Positions 34,666 through 48,546 of a DNA stretch of 64,000 nt are shown one piece after another. The notes beneath the pieces are model-generated. The model made no database searches. It had not been told where the DNA came from and worked only from the letters and a program-made list of their open reading frames with translations. How positions within the stretch are numbered: the stretch's first letter is position 1; each line of letters opens with the position of its first letter. The stretch spans positions 46,600,707-46,664,706 of the forward strand of contig CANTUZ010000006.1 in assembly GCA_947846985.1 (NCBI GenBank). The letters run 5' to 3'. This stretch comes from Fratercula arctica (taxonomy: Eukaryota; Chordata; Aves; Charadriiformes; Alcidae). The position numbers and the translations under genes were made by a program.

Positions 34666-37600
34666 TTCTCCATGTTGTTTTGCACAGTAAAACAGTGAAA
34701 ATAATCTTTATTTCCTATTTGAATACTGGTAAACCCATTTGGAGCTGAAATCAGGCTCACCATTTTGTTGCTTATGGCAGTCTATACCACTGGAATTTTA
34801 TAAAGATCATTTTGCTACTAGATGCATTAACAGCATATCCCTAAAACTTCTCTTTATATTGTCTAGAGTTAAGTTAAAATAAATATTAAAGAGCACCAAA
34901 TAAGAAAAGAAAAAAAAAACCAAACATAATAATCTCAGACTCTGCAGAAGCCTGGATTTGTCTCAGAAGCTAATGAAGAGTTCAGGGTTATCTGAATGCA
35001 GTGTTTTAACTTGGGTCCTTCACTACAATTTATAGGAAGGTTTTTCCCATCCCTAACACGAGGTCTGTTCACTTCCACTGTCATTTACTAAAGACTGACC
35101 ATACCTTGGGGCTAAACAAAGAGCAAAGACGATGGTGCCTTCAGCTTCGCAGGCGAGCGGTTGGAGAGGGATGTCTTTGCTCCCTCCTACACCTAGCACT
35201 GCAAGGGCTTTCCGGCACTGTTATTAAATCAATACAAAACACCAACAGAGAGCATGCATCTCATTTTTTAAAGCCGTGTGTTTTCTGGGCTGCTTATTCA
35301 ATCATTTTAACAATTCCAAAACCCACGACTCACACCACACGTGTCCTTTCGTTGGGAACCATAGGTGATATGATCAAAGTTAGCCTACACCTAATCAGCA
35401 CGCGAGAAATAATCAAGAATCTTTTTTTTAAGACGTGTTCAATTCAGCAAAGGGCAAGGACTATTAGTCTTTTCCTTATTTACTACAGTTTGGGTGAAAT
35501 TCTCATTATTTCCATTAATATCGCTCCCGCCATATCAATTATTATAAGGCGCACTCAATAACGCGGCTACGTTGTACCTCGAGCAAAGTATCTTTCAGTG
35601 CGGTTTCTCAAGCAAACAAGATTTACATCCTAATGCAAGATACACGGCTCTACCAAACTAATGCCATATGTCTCTTTTTCAGTCATCGCCCCAGTGACAT
35701 AATCCGCCGGGTAGATTTGACGTGAAAAAGAATGTCAGAAACTCCGCAGAGGAAAACAAGCACCAAAACAGAAAGTTGGATGGGATTGATTAAAGCACCA
35801 CGTTTAAGTGTTTTGAAACAACAAATTTTGCCCTACTGTGGCAGAAGAAATCTGTCACAGCAGATTTAATTGTAAATTGTCCTATTGATACACAGAGAGG
35901 AGGAATCTCATGTGGAAAAGTTTGGTTATATATTGAATATCCCTAATCTGCACCCATCGGGCAACCTCAAACCAGCAGCAGCACGCATGTATATCTATGA
36001 AATAGCTTCTCCGCTTTCCCTTAATACGAAATTCCCTGAACACCTGGATGCTCCCATGTCATGAAATAAATGCTTGTAGAATAAAAATTTACAGTCCCCC
36101 ACATGCATTAAATTTGTTTAAACACTTTTTCAAAGCAAGGACCTTTTTTTTTTTTTCTCTCCCCTCCTTTTGCCTTTTTTTTTTTTTTTTCCTCCCCTTT
36201 TTTAAATGGCGAGCTGTATTTTATAATGGAGCGCCAGCTCTCCGGCGAGCCTCCATTCTTCCAGCCCTGACAGACTGTTTGTCAGCTAAACTCCCCTTGT
36301 CATGTATCCCCACCACTGCCAACTCATGCACGGAGACCTTCACTTTTACTGCTACCACTTGCACCCTGCGCAACCTTTGTCATTGATCACTGATCCAACC
36401 CAGTGCCCACATGTTCTTCAAGTGCCTACACAAGTAATGAGGTACTTGTGGTGTAAAATTAAACTGTCAACTGTCAGCGATTGATAACCACAGCGAGAGC
36501 TGACCTAGAACACCTGCACCCGTGGCCAAGACAGGTGTGACACGTTTGATCGCTGAGCCCTACTAGTCAGCGTGACCCGACGGTGTCCCTCCATGGATTT
36601 CGCCCCTGACAGAAACGCCGTATTTCAGCCCCGGGTTTCCAGCCCTAGCACGGGAGCAGCCCCCTCCCCGATCACCACAGACCCTCTCCTCCATCTCCTC
36701 CACTGCAGTGGCTACAAAGCGAGCGACTCCAGATTTTGGTGGTGACAGATATTTATGGCCATAGAGTGTCTTTCTATCGCGCCATCTCCTTGTTCCCCCC
36801 TCTGATTCGTCTTCACCCCCAGCTTGGCAGCAGCCCCCACATTTATCAGCACTGTCATCCCCTTTAACAGGGTTTTTGCAAGTGCCCAGTTGGTTTCTCC
36901 ATTCCCATACATGCATTGATTTAGGAACAAAACTGGGTAGCATTTATGGCTATTTTTGTAGCATAAAGCCTCCAGTTCTGCTTCTGCATTACTCTGCACG
37001 GCAGGAGGGCAGAGGAACAATTCTGCTTGGGCATCATTTAAGTAAACTCGGTCTGATGCTGTTGGGAGCACTGAATAGGAAATCTCCATTCCCCCTTCTC
37101 ATCCGCTCCATCGCCACCATGGAGAAACACATCCCTCTTCGCCCAGCTGTAATTAGTTTTAACTGGGGTTACCACACAGTGATTAGCCTTCAGTTCATGT
37201 TTCAATATTTTTATTCTTATTTTTGATCTATTGATTTCACTTTAAGGAAAAAGGGGCTTTTAAGGCACACACTGTCTTTAAACCCCCCTGAAAACACATC
37301 GGAAAATAACAGCAGGAAGGTTTCTCCCCTCCCCTCCAACAGTTGCACTATATTAAGTTCATGTGATGAGAAGATAAAAATCTATTAACTTGCTGCTGAC
37401 CTTATCGACACAAGGATCTCTGCAGACATTACAGGAACCATATCTCTTCTGACTTTTACATCCAGAACCTCATGCACCAGCGTCCCAAACCAAATATAAA
37501 ATCTTCATGATGAGTGAAACAGTGACACATACTCTGACTCCGGTCCTGCCGGCTGGCAGGAGACACGGGGTCCTCCGGGGCCTGGGACCAGCCTCTACTT

Positions 37601-38046
37601 TCAATTTGACTTCAGGGGCGGTTTGTTCACCATATGCTGCTGGGGGCTCGGAATCAAAACAGTTTCCATAGGACCATATGCTACGAGGCAAACGTGCTGG
37701 ATGCAGAAAGGCTTTTTGCTGCCCCATATCACCATGATGTATTGCAAACATAATTAAAGGTGAGTAACGCGGGCGCTCCTGTTTGGGTTAATCATTCCTT
37801 TTTGCAACTGAAGCCGGTATGAAACAAACGAAATTTCAAATTAGAACAAAAGTCCATCTAAATACACATTGCTCACATACACCTCACACATTTCCATGTA
37901 CATATTGAGCTCCTCCCCTGCACAGACAATAGCTCTAGAAAGGCAAAGGATTTAGTTTTTTTATTTTTATTATTATTATTAAATAAGAGCTCTTTTGTGC
38001 GGAGCAAAGATTCATACTCATCTCCCATTTCAGAAATCAGCAAGAC
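34666..38046. other. Non-coding stretch, no gene seen
   Basis: Contains a T-rich tract at 36143-36203. Frames up to 151 codons (35106-35561) show no domain. Frames on opposite strands overlap at 36563-37226. I see no transposon, exon or RNA gene. Confidence 0.6.
36143..36203. repeat. T-rich tract
   Basis: Several T runs separated by short C-rich pieces. Confidence 0.85.
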
Positions 38047-38116
38047 CAGGGATCATCACAATCACCACCACGAGGCAGGGACCATCACCTGACCATCGCC
38101 ATGATCAGGCAATCAC
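38047..38116. repeat. Degenerate ATCAC / CCATCAC mini-repeat
   Basis: Words atcatcac, atcaccaccac, accatcacc, accatcgcc and aatcac recur in 70 bases. It is a weak, diverged simple repeat. Confidence 0.45.
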
Positions 38117-40904
38117 GCGGTGGTCTCCAAAATGCGGTGAAGGAGTTGGCGGCAGGTGCCACCGGGAGGATGCTGGGAGGCAGCGGGTTCCCACATGGTT
38201 AGAAATAAGCCTGCACAGGACGCCAGCACGGCTACACCCCAAACAGCCCACGGTTGGATTACATCAAGTGAAACTCGAGTGTCATAACACCATCAACCAG
38301 CATTCACATCATTTGCTAGTGTCCACAACACCTATAGTCCAGGGGAATTTGCTCAACAGGGTATTTAAGGGGGTTTTTCTTGGGCTGGGCCAACTCTCAT
38401 GGTAATTCAGAGATCAGCTCAGCAGGTGAGGTGTCGCATACACCCATCACACACCAGAGTCAGGGCTCTGAATCGGCAGATCTCACCACCTCCCAGCCCA
38501 CAAACATGGCCAACACTCCACCCAGCTCCTCCATACTTCGATTAAAAAATAAACTCCAACATCAACAAATCATGCAATAGCCAAATGTTTTCAGAAAGTA
38601 GCTGGAACGCGAGCTAGCTGCTCTCGGAGCCACGCAAACACATGGATGAGCCTGCAGAGCAGTTTCCCAACGACTAGTTGGTGTGTGCAGTTACCTCCTC
38701 ACCAAGGAGGTTTTGGTGCCAAGTACAGGAGAGTTTTCTGGGACGTCCCATGACTCACGTCTCCTGCCCTTATGCCCTGCTCTGGCCACCCACTGCAGGA
38801 GACGGGTCGCTGAACTAGAGAGACCTGTGGTCTGACCCAGCGCATCTGGTTTTACATTTGGGAGCATGCTCACGTAATTTTCTAGCAGTACCTGGAAAAT
38901 CCTCAAGCGTGCTATTAATTTGAAAGGCCAGTGTCCCTCCAAAGCTCCTGGCATGCCAACGCAAACCGCTTGAGGAGCTCCAAGCTGGAGCAGTGCCCGT
39001 GCCCCATCCCTCCCCGTGGCTCCAAACTCTCGCACACGTTTCACTCCAGAGAGCTCGGAGGAGCTCGTGGTTAGAACGAGGACTGGCCAAACCGCATGCT
39101 GTAACCCCATTTCAGCCCCCCGCGCTCCTCTGGGATCTCTAGGAAAAATGATTTCATTTCTGTGCACCCCGGTTTACTCTTACTTCACAAGAACGAGTAG
39201 CAACACCCATCCCACAGAGGTGTTGGGGAGTGAGTTGCGGTGGTTAGACATGCCTGAGCTGCATTCATATAATGAGTAATAAAAATATATTACAAATGCC
39301 TAACAATAAAGAAATAACATGGCTCAAGCCACTGCTGGTTGTGGTTGTGGTTTTGTGAAACAAAAAATCTTACTGATGGGGAAAATTGCTGATGATTTGC
39401 TTCACAGAAAGAAAAAATAAACAAGTACAATGTACATGGAACAAAGTTACAGTTTGATCAATGATGCTCTTTATATCAGCAACCGATGCGGGCTGAAAAA
39501 TTTGGATGCCAAATCAAATGTTTTCAGGGCTCAGAGACGTAACGTAGAGCTCTGTGTGCTGAATGCAGTGAACCTGGTGGGAGGATTGCAAACAGCGACT
39601 GTTCATCACCCAGTGCAGGCGCTAACATCTGATACAGGAACTGCAGACTCACTGTATTTGTTAGCAAACCCAGGTATTTTTATTGTGTATTCAGCCTTTC
39701 TGTTGCTTTACTGCAAATGGGTTCTGCAATGTGTATGCTAGAAGGAGGGTCGATATGTTGCTTCTCACCGATGCTCCCTGCAAGACACACCGAGATCGGA
39801 GCCTGCAAACCAGCCCAAGGAGAGATCAGTACGTAAAGTATGTCTGGAGCACCGCACACAGCTCACTCCAGCATGCGCCATCAAGGAGAAATTAATGATA
39901 CGTGGAAAGCTCACTCCAGATGATCACAGTGACCAAAACTCTTGGATCTAGAGCCTCTTAATTATTTTTTTCCCCCTGCATCCAGAGAGAATCCCTCTTG
40001 TTATGATTCTGATCACAGAGCTGACTGTAAAACCAGAACTTCCCCAACCACCCAAGTGGAAGCAAAAGAGCTGATTTCAGAGCAGTAAGAACAAAACTGA
40101 GTCCAGATTATGTGCCTCCCATACCAGTGTTTTGAAATCAAGAGTGTTGCACACCTCTGGCATCAAAAAGAGAGAGAGGTGAAACTAAAAAGCTAAATTC
40201 TTGACCATTCCTTGGAACCAAAAAAAAGAGTCAGCAAGCAGTGACATCAAAGATAGGTTGTTTACATATTGGGGGACCTGTCTGCATGTCTCTTCGCATT
40301 GATTTTTACGGTACAAAAATATTATTTCAGTGACAAGGATGTAAACCTTATTCAAAACAGGATTTAAACCATATCCTGCGAGTGAGGCATCTCTTCAGAT
40401 AGCTTGCCTGCACTTACAGCATACCGAAGGCATGCTGATTTTCGTCCGCAGTGTTTGTTAGGAGGGTCACAATATCAGGAAGCAGGAGAAGGCTCATCAA
40501 AGCCTCGTTGCTCGCCTTCACCGCTCATCAGCTAGACAGTACCTTGTTTTTTAAAGCGGAGCGGAAATGCATCTCCAGTGACCCATTGTTAGAAACTTCC
40601 TTTTGTCTTTAAGTTTGCTGGAAGGAGTAGGGGGGCCCCTTTTAACTCTTTTCCAATAGGTAATTTCCCTTAATTAGGGCTCTCATTACAAGTGAGAATT
40701 TATCAGACGTGATTAAAGAAGCATCTTGTCTCTTTCCTATCGCCTCAGAAGAGGCATATTTTGATCTCCCAGCGTGTCTTGCAAACACAGATAAGCAAAG
40801 GCACCGAGCTGGGAGATCACAGCAGAAATTTGGCCTGCCCAGAAAGTTCATGTTTGGATCTCCGCATCCTCAGAGCTTCCCTCTGAATTGCAGGGTGTCA
40901 AAGT
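38117..40904. other. Non-coding stretch, no gene seen
   Basis: The minus-strand frame 38691-39167 (158 codons) and others are GC-driven and lack domains. I see no recognisable repeat or RNA gene. Confidence 0.6.
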
Positions 40905-41065
40905 CGCCACCGGGGAGCAGTGAGGCGCCCGGGGCAGGCAGGAAGCCAGGCAGATGCAACCGCAGAGCTGAGCTCCAGGGCTTCAGCCAAGACACGGTTC
41001 CTTAAAAACCCCACGTGCACCGCGCGGATCACCTTCCTGCGTGTTCCCAGACTCCACTACTGCGG
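40905..41065. other. CpG-richer patch
   Basis: About 13 CpG in 160 bases, including cgcgcgg near 41022-41028. It may be a small regulatory element. No promoter motif or exon is evident. Confidence 0.35.
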
Positions 41066-42052
41066 AGCATCCATTTCAGACAGACCATGCCCTCAATATG
41101 AGAGGGCAACTCCTACCCATGCCCACGGGAGTTTCATGAAAAAACTGATTATAGCCATTTTGGAGCACCCCTAAATGCATTTTTCCATGCTGCAAGGGTG
41201 AGAGATAGGATACAGAACTTGCTGAACCAAAATCCTGCACTCCCGTAATGCATTTGCTCTACAGGTGCAGCCCTCTCTACCATCGATACCCTAAACATTG
41301 GCTGTGCTCCCGATGCCGCCTCCTCCTCAGTGTCTGATCCAGCTTGCTTCCACAACGGGGAAAAAATCTCCTATTGACTTCAGAGGTAGTTGGATTGGGC
41401 CGGTATGTTAAAAATGTATTTGTGCGCTCCATAATATTGTTTACTTTTAATAAGCATGAGTGCTAAACTCATGGCTAAGCGTAATATTTTATAGAGTAAC
41501 TGTAGAGATACAAGTTATTGTTTATTACCATGAACCAGCCAAAAGCACCAAAACTCAGATTATAATAGCAATAATCTTAATTAACACCAAAAAAAAAAAA
41601 TGCTTTCCCACCTGCAAATTACGGTATGCACTCACTCTCATTAATGAGCTAGTATTTACGCTCACATTGAGCACAGAGTGAGCATTAATCTGGCAATAAA
41701 GAAGCAATGAGAAATTTTCCAAACATTGGAAACATTCATGATCAGTGAATCACCCACAATCTGAGGTGTCACAAACGTTCATCTCCGTATGTGTCACCCA
41801 CAAACAGCTGTCCCCTCTTCCCCTTGCACGAACGTGCATTCCATTCAACCACAGATACAATCAGGCTTTAATTTTATTTTTCTCACATAATGTTAATCAA
41901 GAGCTAAAAAGATAATTTCCTTCTACCACAAAGCAATTCCACTGTGGTGGAACAAACTGTTATCTTAAGTTTCACAGAGCAATTGTTCAATAATTCCTGT
42001 TTGTGGCTCTTTTCCAAATCCTTGAGAATAGCTCAGGCTGCCAACCCTTCTT

Positions 42053-42094
42053 AAAAAAAAAAAAAAAAGAAAGAAAAAAAAAAGAAAAAAAAAA
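42053..42094. repeat. A-rich tract with G interruptions
   Basis: A16 then GAAAG and further A runs. Confidence 0.85.
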
Positions 42095-43033
42095 TCACAA
42101 CAGAAGCCAAAAAGCACTTTCTGTCACTCAGGGGTTCAGCGGTGGCAGGTTCCGCCATTTCTCAGAAGAAACTCCAGCCCTGAGACTCCGACACGCAGAA
42201 ATGCACTGTCTGTTTGAAGACAATTGCCTGGAAAGATATAAGCTCCCAGACTGTAAATTTGTCGCAGCGCTGGCCCTCTGAGATGGTGTTATCTTGGCTT
42301 GGTGGATTCAGTGAATCGGAAGCTTCAGGAGGAACAAAAAATAAGAAGGATACTTGGCGTTTCTGCAGTGTTTTCTACATGCAAAGCGCGGAATGAGCTT
42401 TAAGCTATTAATGTTTATTAAAGAAGAATGGGAGGGTGTTTTGTTACGTGAAAGGAAACTGATAACGTGGATTTCTTCAGTGAAAGTAATAAAATGTTCT
42501 GTTTCTATGGAAAAAAAAATTAGAAATAACAACAGCAGCCTTTACTCAGAAAGCACCCTGCATTTCAAAATCACTATCAATTTTAGCCCATGAGCTCACG
42601 GAGGAAGGGACAGTCATTTACTACAGCTTGTACAATGAGCAGCATAACAGGGCGCTGCCCTGCCCGTCGGCGGCAGTTACCATCAGACAAATATTAGAGC
42701 AATATTAATCATCGCAAGTGAAAGTGCAGCATTAAGCTGCCATTTCAAAGTCTCTGGGTCTGAGCCGAGTGAGGAACAGGGCAGGGAGGGAAGTCCGGGG
42801 GCTCAGACTGGCCAGTACGGGGCACTACACGTGGACCTGAGCTGTGGTTCGACCTCCTCCAAAGCATCCTGGCGTAACCCTACAGCATCCTGACTGGAAT
42901 TGCCCCAAGGGTTTGGCCACAGCTTGCAGGAGGCAGTGCCTGCTTGCTCAGGGCAGACGCAGCTGCTGGACATGTCTGGTGTTAACCAACACCATGCTCA
43001 CATCATCTTCAACCCCAACGCTAAAAGGAAGGT

Positions 43034-43049
43034 AAAAAAAAAAAAAAAA
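43034..43049. repeat. Poly-A run (16 bases)
   Basis: A16 run. It accounts for the lysine and phenylalanine runs in frames crossing it. Confidence 0.8.
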
Positions 43050-43167
43050 GAGACAGACAGTTTCTACTCCCAAGTGTGGGCATCTGCAGTCAATGAGATA
43101 TAATCTGCCAGGTTGTAAGTGGATTAACCACAATTTTTCACTTTGTTTAAATGCTTCTTTACATTGT

Positions 43168-43234
43168 TTTCACTTTGGTGTAAATGCATGTATCCCAATG
43201 AAGCTATCCTCACTCTACGGCAGAGTGAAACTGA
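43168..43234. mobile_element. Palindromic MITE-like relic
   Basis: Left end tttcactttggtgtaaatgc and right end ctacggcagagtgaaact are imperfect inverted copies (the shared core is TTTCACT...). The centre holds cccaatgaagct. It resembles the 'CTGGTGTAAATCCAGAGTAACTCCATTGAAG' type of hairpin repeat found in sauropsids. It is diverged but has its full length, about 67 bp. Confidence 0.55.
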
Positions 43235-45289
43235 AGAAAAAAAACCCCAAAACTCTCATTTTCTTTCATCTTGGCTGGAGAAGAGCCACCAGCCTACGGT
43301 TAGAGTAACACAGCAGGATTTTCAGGGCTGGAATACACTATTTCACCCAGTTCCTAAAATTTTTTTACTCTGAGCACAGTTAAGAACAACCTGACCATTC
43401 TGGAAAGGTGCTGTCTAGGCAGAAGAGGGAAAATAAACAGATATAAATGACCAGCAGCTGCAGAAGAGCCTGGCTGCATCCGTACCTGCACACTGCACAA
43501 AGGCAGTGAGACTTAGACAAGGTACAGCTCAGAAGAAAACGCTGCTGTGGAGCTAAACAGGACAAGACACAGTTCCCCACCAACCCCGTGTGCTAGGATT
43601 ATCCACCCAAAACAGCATGTTACCATGCAAAGATAAGCTTCACATTAGCATTTTGACCAATTTGAGCTCACAAATCAGACAAGATGTATGCCCATCAGCA
43701 AGCAGCCCCTTGCTGTGGGGATAAAGCCCCATGGAAGGCAAACCAGCTCAGCTTTCCCGTTGGAGGTGGACCAGGCTCCAGCCCACATATCTGTGTCTGC
43801 TACAGGGCAAGGGGCTTCTCTTGCTGTCCATCTGCCCAGGGCAAAGCTCAAGAGAAGGAAAAAAAATAAAAAAATTAAAAAAAAAAAATGAGTGAGGACA
43901 GGGAGAGGTGAGAAGCCATAGCACAGCGTATTTGCAAATACACAAATCACGTACTGCATTTTGGAGGTTTCTGTGCTGAGCTGTGGAGGTACTGTGTTGA
44001 AGTGATTGTCAGGAATGAAGATATTTGTTAATTCCTGCTCTCTCCCGTGGCTTGCCAGGCAAGCAGTGTTTATAAGGCCAGGTTCTTTCCACAAATCCTC
44101 ATGCATAAATCCCATTGAGGTCAGCTGGGGTCCTGCATAAGCCTCCCAGTCCATAATGTGGACTGGAGACCACACCTCCCTTTCATCCCAAATCCAGGTG
44201 CCCACGTTCAGTAGTTTACCTGTGACACCCCAACAAAACCTCCTGATTTAATGTCCCTGAGCTTACAGGGCCCTTCCCTTTAAGTTCCTTGTTGCACCCA
44301 GATGCAGACAGGATAACAACCACCCTGGGCTAACACACACATACACACACATATGACTTAACACCCTGATCCTCCGGGATAAGCTATGAGCCTATAAATC
44401 ACCACACTTCCAGAAAACAATAGCTACCTCTTGTTTAAATAAAACTGCACCTGTTATATTAACATACCACCGAACAATCACTTTGTTTTTCACTAGGCAT
44501 CTAGGCTGAAGCCACGCTGCTTCCTGACCCATATACTGGAAGACTTATTCTTAGAAGGGTATAGGGGTTTCATGCCACACAGCAGCGTTTCGCGGTGATC
44601 ACCTTCCTTCCTTCTTTTGTACTGGGGCAGTACATGGCTTTGTTTAGCTTTCAACAGGTTTGTTTCCATCACAGCCCTCCAAGACTTTGCAGCCCTTCTT
44701 TGGCAAGTGTTCCTTCTTTTTGCTTCCTATCTCTGGCTATCGCAAGGTCCGAACTGCTATTTGGGGCATTTCGAGTCATTTTTCAGGAGATCTTTCTCCC
44801 ATTTAAGGGGTTTGGGCAAAGCAGGCCACCAGCTGAAAATTTCTCTGCCAAATGTTCAATCATCGTTAAATCATTTTGCTCTCCCCCCAGCAGGTTAATT
44901 ATGATGCCCGTTTCAAGTTTATTTATCTCTACTCGATGCTTGTTTATTGATTGCTCTGGAACCCTTTTCTAATGGAGTTATTTTGCTCAGATAAGATGCT
45001 CGGCAGCGACTGAAAAATGGACTACCTGAAGAGGTTGGGTCATGGATGTAGGGAACAGGAAGAATTTTGTAGAAGTACACAGTAGATCAGAGAGCCAACC
45101 TCTCCTCTTCACTGAGAAACATGATGTCTCCAGCGAGGAGCACGGATGGGGCATTGCTAAGCCAAAAAAATGTTTTATTCCTGAATCTGAGCCCAAAGAA
45201 AACCCAAATCCAGCCCTGCCAGCATGTTTCCGCTTAGATGTGTGTCTTCTGTCCTGCAGACTACTGTGCTCAAAACAAGCACTCTGCCT
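43235..45289. other. Non-coding stretch, no gene seen
   Basis: An A-rich tract lies at 43859-43888. The minus-strand frame 43675-44205 (176 codons) runs across that tract as a phenylalanine run and has no domain. A minor (CA)n piece lies near 44333-44351. Confidence 0.6.
43859..43888. repeat. A-rich tract
   Basis: Poly-A broken by single and double T. Confidence 0.85.
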
Positions 45290-45402
45290 CCGCTCGCTGC
45301 CTCCGCCCGTGGCCGGGAGTGCTTCCGCGTGACCGGCTTTCCAGGAACGCAGTGCCCGCTCCTCCTCGCATCCTCTTCCTGGACGCCTGCCCCACGCCAC
45401 GC
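45290..45402. other. CpG cluster
   Basis: About 14 CpG in about 113 bases within a pyrimidine-rich stretch. Frames on both strands pass through it without recognisable domains. It is a candidate small CpG island, function unknown. Confidence 0.4.
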
Positions 45403-48400
45403 TTCCTGCTCATCCCACATGACTCTCAGAGGGATCCGGTAGCTCCCAGTTCGCGCAATCATTTCCACTCTCGGCTGCTTGAAGCCAATGAATTTTGTGG
45501 GGAACTGTGCTCCATGGCCCCATTCAACAGTCACATCGAGGCTTCAGCCATTTAAAACTACAGCTGACCTTATAAAACACCATCTGGATGCAGATCATCT
45601 GCCCAATTATTTTAGAAAGGGTAAGAATATTTCTCCTGCTCCTGCAGGCCCTACTAGTAGGTTACTCTTCTTCCTTTGAGCCCAATTATGCCATTGCAGC
45701 CTGAGCAGTGGGTGACTTTTAGAGCAGCAGCTCAGAATTAAGGAGAATGTTATCAAACTACTTGGAGTTTCTGGTGAATCCTGGAAGCCAGGTTGCAAAG
45801 ATAGTCTTCAGTGAATTGACTGACCCTGACCATCAGGGCAAGTAGGATTTCCTTTAACGCAAACCAGCAAATACACAAGTCCACACCAGCATCCTACCGC
45901 ATTACTCTTTCATAAGAGCAACAATCTCTACACACCTCATCTACAAAGTCTCCATCCAGTCCACTCTTATTATTGTTCCCTCACAATCAATATATTAAAT
46001 TACTTTTAAAAAACTTCCACATGCAAGGCATGACATTTCTCAAAGTCCCATATAGAGGAAGAAATCACCCTGAAAGCCAGGTTAAACTCCTGGTCCCTCT
46101 TCTCAGCAAGATGTGTAACCACATACCAGGGAAAACGGACGCCAGCTCTTCTGAAGACCTGCCTTGGCCAGCACCTGCCCTGCCACATCCTTCACCTGTA
46201 ATGTGCCCCCATCGGCATCTCTGCCAATGCCTTGGCCAAAACCTCCAGCAGCACCAGGTGATTTGGCTGCCTCCAGCCCAGAGAGGCCAAACTGTGTTCA
46301 AAGCACCCGCTGTGCCTCATACAAGGTCCAGTACCAAGACGACCAGTGGGAACCACCAGTGCCTGCAGAGGTGCACTTCTACAAGCCTCAGTGGTGACCA
46401 TAGATACCCACATGGGTGCTGTCCCTATGCCACGAGAGAGGCTCTGTGTGGGACAGCCAGGTGCTGGGAAGCCTTTGCAGCCCAACAGCAGCTTGGAGTC
46501 AGGAGGGACCAGTATGTCTTCCAATGAAGGGAAGCTGAGCCAAGCTCTGGACCAGCCCCTCCCCAACACAAGGGCATTTGAAACGTGAATCAAGAGCAAA
46601 GCTCCCTGTTAATAACAGCTTGTTTCGTGCAGTGAAAAATGTGCAATATTGGGTTCACAAGCTGAATTCTAAACTGCTTGGCCATTTTCCCTTCAACTTC
46701 CCAAATTTATTGAAGTGTGAGAGCTTGGCTCTCTTTATAGCGTTTGAGTGACCAGCCCATCTCTCAGACCTGGAGACTCATATCCCCCATCACTGCTGTG
46801 TCTGAGGGCAGAGTCAGCTCTTGCATTTGCATGTGCTGGCCAAGTTCAACACCCCCTTGTGCATCCACAGGACAGCTAATTTCCGCAGAGCTCCCACTTA
46901 CCAACCTCCCTTTGTTTTGCTGCACTGGGGGCTTCCTTCCTGTCTTGCTACTTCCAAAAGCCAGTCAGCTACATCACTGACTCTCTCAAACACAGTGATC
47001 AATCCCACATGCATCTCTGGAATATGGATGTGGAGATGCCACTGCTCTCAGCATCTCCCAAACTCACAAAGGTCAGAGGCGCAGAGGAAGGCCATTCCCT
47101 TCACCACCGGAGGCAAGAGAGATACCTTCATCCTCATGGTAGATGGTTGTCTGCTGACTATAGATACATGCAATCTCTGCCAACTGGAGGGACCAGCTTG
47201 TGTCCCCAGGGAGTAAAGAGAAAAGGAAAGGAGGGGGTCATTCAGCCTCGGAGCAAATTCCAGGTGAAGCACTGCTCTGCTCCCCTTGCAGATCTTTGGC
47301 CCCCACACCCTTCTCCTCCTCTAGCCACTAGAGAGCACTTCTTCCCTTCCCTTTTATCAGTCAGGCTCACAGATTGAATGTTATCAATTGACAGCTTTAA
47401 AGCTAAGGAATTGTATAAATTAAATACGGTCTGCAGCAAATATACTGAGGAGCCAGAATTTATATACACACTAGATATGGGAGCTCTTAGTTATTACCCA
47501 CTTAAGGCTATGGCACTGATGAATGGTAAGGCCACCCTATCCCTGAAGGCACTTTTCATTACCCACAGTATAGGAATATTGAGAGAGTGTGTGTACGTAT
47601 CCAGCATGACTGCTCATTTCCATAGTTCTCCATCAGGTTTGCATTCAGTTTATAAAATAAAAAATTACTCCAGGGACATATTTCACTCATTCCAGAACCC
47701 TTTCTCTTTCCCTCTCTCCCCCCAGCCCATATCCTGGCTGCCTCTCTCCTCCTCCCAGCCCCAATACTGTAACAATGCCTTTACATCTGATGGTGCTTAT
47801 TAAATGAAACAACTTAATTACTATCAATATATAATGTTGTGCACTCCAGCCTCAACCGAGACATCTAATCCCATTCTGCTCCTGACCTTTAATGGCCATC
47901 AAATCAAAGTCATTTTGGTCAGCTCAGTACAGCTCTGACACATGCCCAGGTCAGGAAGATGAAGGGACACTAATCTACCATGTTACCCTGCTCATTGTTT
48001 AATACCTTTTTCAATAGAATCTAATAACTGGAGAAACGCCAGTTTTCTGTCTAGTTTGGGTTAAAACCTCTTTCGTTGAAAATAAATAATTATGGAACAT
48101 TCTGAATAGCCCAGGGTTTACATAATTGGTGCCTCTTAGACAGAGCAATATACTTGCCTTTGAAGTTTGCAAGGAGAGGAATTTAGGAATTCAAATCAGC
48201 GGCAGCGCTCCTGAGTGTGCTCCGCTCTCCACCTTGGAGGGGCCAGCGCCAAAGGAGGCTTAATTAAGGGAAGTGAAAACCACTTTCGATTCACCAAGGT
48301 AACACAACAAGTGCATTGCTTCCTCTGAATTGAGGGGAAAATAGCAGGAATGCTTCCACTCAACAGCAGCTATTCTGCAGGCTGGGACTCAAGTCCTTCG

Positions 48401-48546
48401 GGGGGAGAAAAAAAAAAATCTATCAAAAAATAACCAGTAACACAGCACCCCATGCGTAAAGGCAACAGCAGGGTTTAGGTTCAAGCATTACTATTTATAC
48501 ATATTGTTTCCCTAGTGCTAAACAAAACAAGTTTTCCCATGCCAGA
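45403..48546. other. Non-coding stretch, no gene seen
   Basis: The 184-codon frame at 45973-46527 is overlapped by three antisense or shifted frames and has no domain. The part at 47804-48546 has no 60-codon frame and reads as AT-rich, non-repetitive DNA. I see no RNA gene. Confidence 0.55.

Larger units (their letters stand above)
41066..43167. other. Non-coding stretch, no gene seen
   Basis: Contains A-rich tracts at 42053-42094 and 43034-43049. The words ctattgacttcagaggtagt and ggattgggcc at 41370-41400 resemble one arm of a MITE-type repeat, too short to assign. I found no exon. Confidence 0.6.

Noticed and set aside
41367..41402. Possible MITE arm (ctattgacttcagaggtagt ... ggattgggcc)
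   Set aside because: One arm only and short. It could be chance.
43675..44205. 176-codon minus-strand frame with a hydrophobic stretch
   Set aside because: The hydrophobic part is phenylalanine and leucine encoded by the complement of the A-rich tract at 43859-43888, not a credible membrane segment.
45973..46527. 184-codon plus-strand open frame
   Set aside because: Several other frames overlap it, including a 135-codon antisense one, and no domain is seen.
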